From positions 1-62,263 of the forward strand of contig DIDT01000058.1 of the NCBI GenBank assembly GCA_002418285.1: 62,263 bases of DNA, given 5' to 3'. This stretch comes from Phycisphaerales bacterium UBA5793 (GTDB taxonomy: Bacteria; Planctomycetota; Phycisphaerae; Phycisphaerales; UBA5793). Below the pieces are notes generated by a model. The model saw nothing but the letters and a program-made list of their open reading frames with translations. It ran no database searches and was not told where the DNA came from. Made by a program: the position numbers and the translations under genes. This document shows positions 18,407 to 26,206 of the stretch, piece after piece (position 1 is the stretch's first letter; each line of letters starts with the position of its first letter).

Positions 18407-19857
18407 CGCGCCCCCTTCGGTTCTGATGGAGGGGCATCAGTCAGATCGCGGCCAAACACCGCCATCTGCGTCGGCGAACCGACCTCGGCATCCTCCGGGC
18501 CGACAGGCAGGAAGTGGACGCCGTATCCATGTTCCTCCGCGACTCTCTTTGCCCAAGTGCGGAACTGCTCGCGGGTCCACTCAAAGCGGTGATCGCGATG
18601 GCGGAGCTTCCCAGCCGGAAGGGACTCCCACATCACGTTGTACTCGCGGTTGGGCGTGGTGATCACCACCGTGCGCGGCCGTGCGAATTGGAACACCGCA
18701 CGCTCGAACGCCTGCAGTCGCGGTGGATCGAGATGCTCGATCACTTCCACCACCGCTGCGGCGTCGAAGCCGGCCAATCGATCGTCGCGATAGATCACGG
18801 AACCATGCAGCAGTTCGATGCGCTTGCGCTGGTAGTCGGCCATGCGCTCGAGGCGGAGTTTATCTGCTGCCCGTTGGAGACTGCCCACCGCCACATCGAC
18901 GCCGACGATACGTGTGAACTGCTTCTCCTGGAGCAGGGCGCGCAGCAGGTTGCCTTCGCCGCAACCCAGGTCGAGCACGGTGGCAGCTCCGGCGCCCTTG
19001 AGCGCGCTGACCACGGAACCGAGCCGCTGCTGATTGAGACTCAGCGGCCGCTCGATCGCCTCTTCTTCGGCGGCGTGATCCGCCTGCCTCGCGTCCGGGT
19101 CAAGATCATCTTCACCCTCGGTCAGGCGGGCAAGGGCATCGCGCGTGAGGCGCGACTGGTACTTGAGATACCGGGTCGCGATGAACTCTCGCTGCGGGTG
19201 GTCCTTGAGCCAATCCTTCCCGCGCTTGAGGAGCTTCTCGATCTCATCTTCGCCGACCCAGTAGTGTTTATCGTTGTCGAGGACGGGGATGAGGACGTAG
19301 AGGTGCTGAAGCAGCGACTGAAGCGGGATCGTCTGCCGCAGTTGTACCGCGAAAGCGTGGCTTTGCCCCCAGTCGGGGAAACGCTCGTCGAGCGGATGCC
19401 CGGTTACCTCCATCTCATAGCCCAGCGGCTCGAAGAGGCCACGAATCATCTCTTCTCCGCCACGACATGGGACCACTGCCAGGCGCGCCGTAAGAGGAAT
19501 CGCGCACTGGACCAGGTGGGGCCGCTCCTTGCATCGTCCGTTCATCGCCGAAGCAAACAACGCGTTGAGCGCGACGCTCAGGAACGAGGACGCCACGTAC
19601 GGCCGATCGTTGACGTACTGATCCAACCCGCGCTGACCCCTCGATCCGCCTCGACCGCGCACAAGGCCGACCGGATCAACATCCAGCAGCACGGCCACTT
19701 CGCACCGCTCGTCGCTGGCGTCCGGGTAGAAGACATGGGCCTGTCCGAACGACTGGTCAAACGTCTGTACGCGCGCCGGATTTTTGTGCAGCAGAAACCC
19801 GAAGTCGGTTGCGGGCGATCCATCGGGAAAGCGGGTTGTGGCTATCGTGAGCAGCAT
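18403..19857 (-). CDS. hen1: 3'-terminal RNA ribose 2'-O-methyltransferase Hen1
   Basis: A 484-residue protein from the ATG at 19857 (MLLTIATT), which fits the family length; the open frame extends upstream into the next gene but with non-coding composition. The N-terminal half is the bacterial Hen1 domain that activates the Pnkp ligase. The C-terminal half is the methyltransferase: SAM motif VLDLGCGEGNLLRAL (about residue 292) and the metal-binding EVIEHLDPPRL (about residue 372). It methylates the 2'-OH at the break before Pnkp seals it, making the repaired RNA resistant to recutting. Divergent from the gene at 20017. Confidence 0.93.
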   Translation of the reverse strand: MLLTIATTRFPDGSPATDFGFLLHKNPARVQTFDQSFGQAHVFYPDASDERCEVAVLLDVDPVGLVRGRGGSRGQRGLDQYVNDRPYVASSFLSVALNALFASAMNGRCKERPHLVQCAIPLTARLAVVPCRGGEEMIRGLFEPLGYEMEVTGHPLDERFPDWGQSHAFAVQLRQTIPLQSLLQHLYVLIPVLDNDKHYWVGEDEIEKLLKRGKDWLKDHPQREFIATRYLKYQSRLTRDALARLTEGEDDLDPDARQADHAAEEEAIERPLSLNQQRLGSVVSALKGAGAATVLDLGCGEGNLLRALLQEKQFTRIVGVDVAVGSLQRAADKLRLERMADYQRKRIELLHGSVIYRDDRLAGFDAAAVVEVIEHLDPPRLQAFERAVFQFARPRTVVITTPNREYNVMWESLPAGKLRHRDHRFEWTREQFRTWAKRVAEEHGYGVHFLPVGPEDAEVGSPTQMAVFGRDLTDAPPSEPKGAR

Positions 19858-20016
19858 GGCCGGGGAGTATCGTAACGTCGCGGCAAGGTCGGGGCGTATC
19901 GAACGCGGCCGACGTTCGCTGCCGTGCTGCGTGCGGCGTGACCGCTGGCAGGCGTCGCCCCGTCGGGGAGCGATGCGGCTGGTTAGCCGGCAGAACAACA
20001 ACTGAGGAGGTTGCCG

Positions 20017-20724
20017 ATGTTCACGCTCGAACTCGACCTGAATCTGCTGTTCGTCCCGCCCATGGAGGACCACGGCCAAGGGATCATCCTGACCCGGACC
20101 ATTCCGATTCCGATCCAGCCGACCTCGGGCCTGATATTGTGCGGTCGAATGCTGGAGGAATGCGGCTCGACAGAGTTGGGCTTCCAATTGGACGAGGTCA
20201 AATGGGATCTCGACCGAGAGGTGTTTTGGGCCACAACGACGCTCACCGACGTTGGACTTCCACTTGCGTTGATTCCAGACACTCTTCGGTCCTACATCGA
20301 CAAAGGATGGCGGATTGAAAGCCACTCAGACACCTACGCGGACAAATCCGAAGCGGACGACGATGATGGGGACGGAGTGTCGGTCGGCATCGACGGGGCC
20401 GCGACCGATTACGAGCAGCTGGAAATGCTGCAAGGTTTGCCGCAGAACCGGCGGCCAAAGGACTTCAACCGACTCTTCAAGGCGTTGATCTGCGAGATGG
20501 TCCGGGCCTCAAACAACGTCTCGGCGGCCTACGCGATGGACAAACTGCGCCGGCTCATCGAGCTACCCGTCGATCGAGACCCGATCAGGCCCGCTGAACG
20601 CACGCCTCTACAGAAGCGGTGGGCTGCAACGTGCGAAGAGTTCGCTCACCTCGGTTCCGATCAGCAGTGGGAATGGCGAGAACACGTGCTCGACAGGTAT
20701 CCGGGAATCGGGGATGTCATTTGA
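20017..20724 (+). CDS. Hypothetical protein, divergent from hen1
   Basis: A 235-residue protein. The ATG at 20017 has a perfect AGGAGG 6 bp upstream, which decides the start. The N-terminal 90 residues look beta-rich and hydrophobic (LNLLFVPPMEDHGQGIIL); the middle has an acidic linker (residues about 105-125), and the C-terminal third is helical with many charged residues. No domain is recognised. It lies 283 bp before the large helicase gene on the same strand, so it could be an accessory gene of the defence operon or of the RNA-repair cassette. Confidence 0.6.
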   Translation: MFTLELDLNLLFVPPMEDHGQGIILTRTIPIPIQPTSGLILCGRMLEECGSTELGFQLDEVKWDLDREVFWATTTLTDVGLPLALIPDTLRSYIDKGWRIESHSDTYADKSEADDDDGDGVSVGIDGAATDYEQLEMLQGLPQNRRPKDFNRLFKALICEMVRASNNVSAAYAMDKLRRLIELPVDRDPIRPAERTPLQKRWAATCEEFAHLGSDQQWEWREHVLDRYPGIGDVI

Positions 20725-20733
20725 CACAAATTG

Positions 20734-20745
20734 CTCAGATCTGAG
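20734..20745. promoter_or_regulatory. 12-bp palindrome upstream of the defence operon
   Basis: CTCAGATCTGAG is a perfect palindrome 10 bp after the stop of the preceding gene and about 260 bp before the helicase ATG. A TTGACA hexamer (20721-20726) lies just before it, although no good -10 box follows at the normal distance. It may be an operator controlling the downstream operon or part of a terminator. Confidence 0.3.
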
Positions 20746-21007
20746 TTGAGCCCACGGTCGCCATCTCACCAGCATCTTGCGTTGGCGCAGAATCCTCCAT
20801 GCCAACCGCGCTTTCTCGGCCCGGGATCTGCTCCAGAGATGCTTCGAGCGTCTGTCACATCCTCTGAGCACTACCCGTGAACTGTGCTCAACTGCGCCCC
20901 AAGCCGCTCGCCGGTCCCCAACAAGCGCGTAGACTACCCGTACGTCAACCGTCCATTCGCGTGCCCCAACGGTTAGGAGCATCGCCAGTTGCCAAGGAGA
21001 AGCTTTG

Positions 21008-24000
21008 ATGGATGTCTTCGACCTCCACAAGCAGGTCATCCGAGACTACTCCGAGTACACGCGGAGCTTCATACGCATCGCGGACGAGAGAATCCGACTG
21101 GCTGTCAATGACGCGATTGATCACGGCCTCCTCTGGCCTGAGCCCCTGCTCCAGCTCAATCCCGCTTTTGAGCGGGGTGACAAGATTGACTCCCTCGTCA
21201 ATGAAGGCATTCTCACATCCGAATGCGGACGGATCTTTCGCATCAAATCAGAGCAGGATCAGTTCGGCAAGCCCCTGACGCTTCACCGTCATCAGAGCGA
21301 TGCGATTCGGATCGCCGCCAGGGGAGAACCGTACGTCCTAACGACAGGGACCGGATCTGGTAAGAGCTTGGCGTACATCATCCCCGCGGTCGATCATGTG
21401 CTGCGAACTGGATCTGGCGAGGGGATCAAGGCCATTGTGGTGTACCCGATGAATGCGCTCGCCAACAGCCAGCACGACGAGCTATCCAAATTCCTGCAAC
21501 TCGGCTATGAGGACGGCGCCTCTCCTGTGACGTTCCATCGATACACCGGGCAAGAGAGTGCCGAGGTCAGGGAACGGCTGCTTAATGAGCCCCCGGACAT
21601 CCTGCTGACGAACTACGTGATGTTGGAACTCATCTTGACGCGGATCAACGAGCAGCGACTCATCCGTCGAGCCCGCGATCTTCGTTTTCTGGTACTTGAC
21701 GAGCTCCACACCTATCGCGGCCGACAGGGCGCAGATGTAGCCATGCTTGTTCGGCGTTGTCGAGAGGCATTCAGCGGGGACAAGATGATCTGCGTTGGAA
21801 CCTCGGCGACGATGGTATCTGAAGGGGATTCCGTTGCGCAGACTACAGTCGTGGCGGAGGTTGCCACAAAGATCTTCGGTGCGTCCGTGCCGGCAGCCAA
21901 CGTCATCGGCGAAACACTTTGGCGTACCACGGATGAGATCGAGTTTAGCGCGGACTCGCTCCGAGAGTCAGTTGGACAGTTCGCGAACGGAAAGGAAGTT
22001 TCAACCGACTTTGAGTCGCTGAAATCAAACATCCTTGCCAGCTGGATCGAAAGTACATTCGGCATCAGGCGGGAAGACTCAACCGGCCGTCTCATTCGTC
22101 AGCGCCCTCTGACGATCGACGGGACGGACGGTGCGGCCAAGTCACTTGCTGATCTGTGCGATTGTGCCGAGCATGAAGCAGCGGATGCCATCCAGCGGTG
22201 CCTCCAAATCGGTACTTCGGAATTCGCCAGGAATCCCTCCAACGGATTCCCACTGTTCGCTTTCCGTCTGCATCAGTTCATAACGCGCGGCGACACTGTC
22301 TGGGGTCCGCTGGACTACCAGTCAAGCCCGGCACCCGAATTCACCCTGAGGGGACAACAGTTCGTCCCTGGCAATCGAGAGAAAATTCTCTTGCCATTCG
22401 TTTTCTGCCGCAGCTGCGGGCAAGAGTACTATCGGGTCGAGCGGCCCGACGATCTCAACGCCGAGCCATTTCGTGCTCGCGACCGCTTCTCGACGATCTG
22501 TGAAGACGGGTACGAAGCAGGATACCTCTATGTTTCTTCCGTGCATCCCTGGCCTGAGAACGCTGAGGAAGTCCCCGGTGCCATTCCCAGCGATTGGCTC
22601 GAAGAGCGAGATGATGGTTCTCTTCGAATCAGGAAGTCACGACAGCAATGGCTCCCGCAGCGCCTGCTACTCAATACTGGCGGCATGGCGGATGAGAACG
22701 GAATTGCCGCGGCGTATCTCCGCGCGCCGTTTCGCTTTTGCCTCAATCCCAACTGTCGTGTGTCCTACGGATTTCGCCAGCGAGGGGACTCGGTCAAGCT
22801 TGCCACAATCGGGGTTGATGGGCGCAGCACCGCCACGACTATTCTCGCACTCGCCGCAATCTTGAAACTGCGTTCTGATGAATCGCTGGAGCGTGTGGCT
22901 CGCAAGCTTCTTAGTTTCACTGACAATCGACAAGACGCATCCCTCCAGGCAGGGCACTTTAATGACTTTGTGGAAGTGGGCCTCATACGCTCGGCACTCT
23001 ACCGCGCGATGATGCTGAAGGGCCAAGGACTGGAATACGAGGAGCTCGTACAGCGGGTTGATCGGGCCATGAGCCTGCCGGTCGACCTCTACGCCGAAGA
23101 CCCGGAGCTTAGAGGTCAAGCATTGGAGATTACAAAGCGCGCGCTTCGAGCCGTGCTCCAGTACTTCCTCTACAGAGACCTTGAGGCCGGTTGGCGCGTC
23201 ACCTCACCCAACTTGGAGCAGTGTGGCCTCCTCTCGTTCGAGTATCTTGGGCTGGATGATGCCGCGAACGATGATGAATTCTGGCAAAAGCGCTTGGCTC
23301 ATGGCGAACTCGTGGCAGCCACCCATGACCAGCGACGACGACTTATCACCGTGCTTCTCGATCACCTCAGGCGCAACTTGATCATAAAGGAAGACTCGCT
23401 CACCCCGATTTACCAAGAGCGCATTTCAGAGCAAAGCCGTCAACGTTTGAAAGAGTCGAGCCCATGGCGAATTGAGGATCCCGAGGTAATGGTCCGCGCG
23501 GGCGTTGCGTGGCCCCGCAGCCGTGAACCGAAAGCACGATCAGAAGACGTTTTTCTCTCCCCCCAGAGCAATTTCGGGATGTTCCTCAGCCAACGCGGTG
23601 TCCTGCCACTGGCAACCGGCAGTCTGTCTCTGGATGATCGAACCAAGATCATCCGCGACCTGTTTGATGGGTTACGGGTCTGGGGACTTGTCGAAGAAGT
23701 GCGATCCGCTCGGGGAGAAGAGCCGGTTCCAGGCTATCAGGTGCCGGCGTCAATCATGAAATGGATTCCTGGTGACGGAAGCCAGCCCATGGTAGATCCC
23801 TTGCGCGTCACTGAGGCGTCCTCGGCCCCTTCAGAGTCGAACACTCACTTTGTGGAGTTCTACAAGTCGTTCGTTGATTTCGGTGCAGGGCTTGAGGCTC
23901 GCGAGCACACCGCACAGGTTGACAGTCTCGATCGTCAGGAACGCGAGAGTCGTTTCAAGGAAGGCGAGTTGCCGATTCTCTTTTGTTCGCCCACGATGGA

Positions 24001-26206
24001 GCTGGGCATCGACATCAAGCAGTTGAATGTCGTGAACATGCGAAACGTTCCGCCGAATCCAGCCAACTACGCTCAACGAAGCGGACGAGCAGGTAGAAGC
24101 GGTCAGCCTGCTTTCGTCTACACGTATTGCTCCGGCTACAGCCCACACGATCAGTACTACTTTAAGCGCCCAAGTCAGATGGTTGCGGGGGCCGTTACGG
24201 AACCTCGGATTGATCTACTCAATCGAGATCTGATCAGGGCACACGTTCATGCCATTTGGCTCGCAGAAGCGGAGCTCAACCTCGGATCGACGCTCACTGA
24301 ATTGCTCGTCGTTACCGAGGAGAACTTGGATCTTCCACTCCGCGAAGTTGTGGAGGAGAGGCTTCACCATACACCGACGAGGCACAAGGCACTTCTGACC
24401 GCAAAGAGATTCCTGTCGAGCATCGGACTCGAGGCCGCGCCTTGGTATCGTGCTGAGTGGGTTGAGCAGGTTCTCAATCAGTTGCCACAGTCATTCGATG
24501 CTGCGTGTGATAGGTGGCGAAGTCTCTACCGTGCGGCAGTGCAACAGCGAATCGTGCAGAACCGCGTCATCGGTGACCACACTCGAAGCGCCGTCGATCG
24601 CGATCGGGCAAAGAGACTGCGGGCGCAAGCCGAGGCTCAGATTCAATTGCTCACTCACGCAAAAAGCGCCTTTGAAGGCGATTTCTATAGCTATCGCTAC
24701 TTCGCGAGCGAGGGTTTCTTGCCGGGGTACAACTTTCCCAGACTTCCGCTTTCTGCGTTTATTCCTGGCCGCCGGGGTCGACGTGGGCGTGACGAATTCA
24801 TTTCGAGACCTCGCTTTCTGGCAATTTCTGAGTTTGGGCCGCGTGCTGTTATCTACCACGAGGGTGCGAGATACGTCATCAATAAGGTCAACCTGGCTTT
24901 CGATGCGGCAAATCAGCAACTCACGAAGTTCGTCATGCGCCTGTGCTCATCCTGTGGCTACGGCCACCTCCAGACGAATGGCGCGCTTCCGGATCTCTGC
25001 GAGAATTGCAATCATCCGTTGTTGGCGACTGACGAGGTTCGAGAGATGGTCCAGCTTCAGAACGTCACGGCGAAGCGATGGGAACGGATCACGTCAGATG
25101 AGGAAGAGCGCCAGCGCATCGGATATGAATTGCAGACGACGTTCCGATTCACCCAACAGGACGGCGAACTTGATGCGCGCAGTGCTGAAATGGCGCATGA
25201 CGAGCACGTGATTGGGACCATGACGTATGGCGACGCCGCGCGCATCTGGCGCATCAACCTAGGTTGGTTGCGCCGCGAAGATCAGGGGCAACGCGGTTTT
25301 GTTCTCGACATCGAGCGAGGGTATTGGGAATCGAACAAGACCGCGGAGCAGAATGATCCTTCAGACCCGATGTCTCAACGTCTCGAAAGGGTTGTTCCAT
25401 TCGTCGAGGACCGTCGAAACGCGTTGATGATTCAGTTCGCCGCCCAGCACGATCTGACGGTCATGGCTTCCCTCCAGTCCGCACTCAAACAAGCGATCCA
25501 ACAGCTCTATCAGCTCGAACCCGCGGAGCTCGCCGCGGAAGCACTCCCGTCTCGAGATGACCGCCGCGCACTGTTCCTTTACGAGGCCTCCGAGGGTGGC
25601 GCAGGCGTGCTCAGGCAACTTGTGGACGATCCACAGGCCTTGTCTCGCGTCGCGCGGCAGGCCATCGAAATCTGCCACTTCGACCCACAGACGATGGAAG
25701 ATCGCGGAGCGGAAGCAGGAAATGGCGCCGGATGCGAAGCAGCCTGCTACGACTGTCTGCTCGATTACTTCAACCAGCCGGATCACCTTCATTTGGACCG
25801 CAAACGAGCGATCGAGGTATTGCAGCAATTGATGGCGGTAACCGTTCGTTCAAGCTCTGGTTCCCAGCCACGATCTGATCGCCTCGCCGATTTCTACCGA
25901 CAGTGCGACTCAGAGCTGGAGCGGAAATGGCTCAAGAGTCTGGAATCGCGCCGGCTTGCGATCCCCACTCATGCACAATACTTGGTGAATTCCCCTGCCA
26001 CCAGAGCGGACTTCTTCTACGAACGAGCCCGAGCAGTGATCTACATCGATGGTCCGCCCCACGACACGAATGAACAGCGTGCGAACGATGAGCGACTTAC
26101 CGTCGCCTTGCTCGATGAGGGATACTTGGTGATTCGATTCCATCACGGGGCGGATTGGGATGAGACCTTTGGACGTTACCCCGACGTCTTCGGGAGTGGC
26201 GCATGA
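21008..26206 (+). CDS. Giant SF2 helicase with DUF1998-type zinc sites and Vsr-like C-terminal domain (DruE/MrfA-like)
   Basis: A 1732-residue protein; the ATG at 21008 is preceded by AAGGAGA. The helicase core has Walker A (TTGTGSGKS, about residues 112-120), a DELH box (LVLDELHTYRGRQGAD, about residue 232) and motif VI (AQRSGRAGR, about residue 1022), with a very long insert between the two RecA lobes. Zinc-type cysteines include CRSCGQ (about 465), CSSCG...CENC (about 1310-1340) and CEAACYDC (about 1580), the DUF1998/MrfA pattern. The last 110 residues (RADFFYERARAVIYIDGPPH) resemble the Vsr/DUF559 nuclease fold. Architecture is closest to Druantia DruE and MrfA/YprA helicases. It is the first gene of the operon and overlaps the SNF2 gene by 4 bp. 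Confidence 0.85.
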   Translation: MDVFDLHKQVIRDYSEYTRSFIRIADERIRLAVNDAIDHGLLWPEPLLQLNPAFERGDKIDSLVNEGILTSECGRIFRIKSEQDQFGKPLTLHRHQSDAIRIAARGEPYVLTTGTGSGKSLAYIIPAVDHVLRTGSGEGIKAIVVYPMNALANSQHDELSKFLQLGYEDGASPVTFHRYTGQESAEVRERLLNEPPDILLTNYVMLELILTRINEQRLIRRARDLRFLVLDELHTYRGRQGADVAMLVRRCREAFSGDKMICVGTSATMVSEGDSVAQTTVVAEVATKIFGASVPAANVIGETLWRTTDEIEFSADSLRESVGQFANGKEVSTDFESLKSNILASWIESTFGIRREDSTGRLIRQRPLTIDGTDGAAKSLADLCDCAEHEAADAIQRCLQIGTSEFARNPSNGFPLFAFRLHQFITRGDTVWGPLDYQSSPAPEFTLRGQQFVPGNREKILLPFVFCRSCGQEYYRVERPDDLNAEPFRARDRFSTICEDGYEAGYLYVSSVHPWPENAEEVPGAIPSDWLEERDDGSLRIRKSRQQWLPQRLLLNTGGMADENGIAAAYLRAPFRFCLNPNCRVSYGFRQRGDSVKLATIGVDGRSTATTILALAAILKLRSDESLERVARKLLSFTDNRQDASLQAGHFNDFVEVGLIRSALYRAMMLKGQGLEYEELVQRVDRAMSLPVDLYAEDPELRGQALEITKRALRAVLQYFLYRDLEAGWRVTSPNLEQCGLLSFEYLGLDDAANDDEFWQKRLAHGELVAATHDQRRRLITVLLDHLRRNLIIKEDSLTPIYQERISEQSRQRLKESSPWRIEDPEVMVRAGVAWPRSREPKARSEDVFLSPQSNFGMFLSQRGVLPLATGSLSLDDRTKIIRDLFDGLRVWGLVEEVRSARGEEPVPGYQVPASIMKWIPGDGSQPMVDPLRVTEASSAPSESNTHFVEFYKSFVDFGAGLEAREHTAQVDSLDRQERESRFKEGELPILFCSPTMELGIDIKQLNVVNMRNVPPNPANYAQRSGRAGRSGQPAFVYTYCSGYSPHDQYYFKRPSQMVAGAVTEPRIDLLNRDLIRAHVHAIWLAEAELNLGSTLTELLVVTEENLDLPLREVVEERLHHTPTRHKALLTAKRFLSSIGLEAAPWYRAEWVEQVLNQLPQSFDAACDRWRSLYRAAVQQRIVQNRVIGDHTRSAVDRDRAKRLRAQAEAQIQLLTHAKSAFEGDFYSYRYFASEGFLPGYNFPRLPLSAFIPGRRGRRGRDEFISRPRFLAISEFGPRAVIYHEGARYVINKVNLAFDAANQQLTKFVMRLCSSCGYGHLQTNGALPDLCENCNHPLLATDEVREMVQLQNVTAKRWERITSDEEERQRIGYELQTTFRFTQQDGELDARSAEMAHDEHVIGTMTYGDAARIWRINLGWLRREDQGQRGFVLDIERGYWESNKTAEQNDPSDPMSQRLERVVPFVEDRRNALMIQFAAQHDLTVMASLQSALKQAIQQLYQLEPAELAAEALPSRDDRRALFLYEASEGGAGVLRQLVDDPQALSRVARQAIEICHFDPQTMEDRGAEAGNGAGCEAACYDCLLDYFNQPDHLHLDRKRAIEVLQQLMAVTVRSSSGSQPRSDRLADFYRQCDSELERKWLKSLESRRLAIPTHAQYLVNSPATRADFFYERARAVIYIDGPPHDTNEQRANDERLTVALLDEGYLVIRFHHGADWDETFGRYPDVFGSGA

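Noticed and set aside
18514..19875. Plus-strand frame of 453 codons over hen1
   Set aside because: Antisense to hen1, which has all family motifs.
20608..21039. Minus-strand frame of 143 codons upstream of the giant helicase
   Set aside because: Overlaps two better-supported genes, has poor composition and occupies the likely promoter region.
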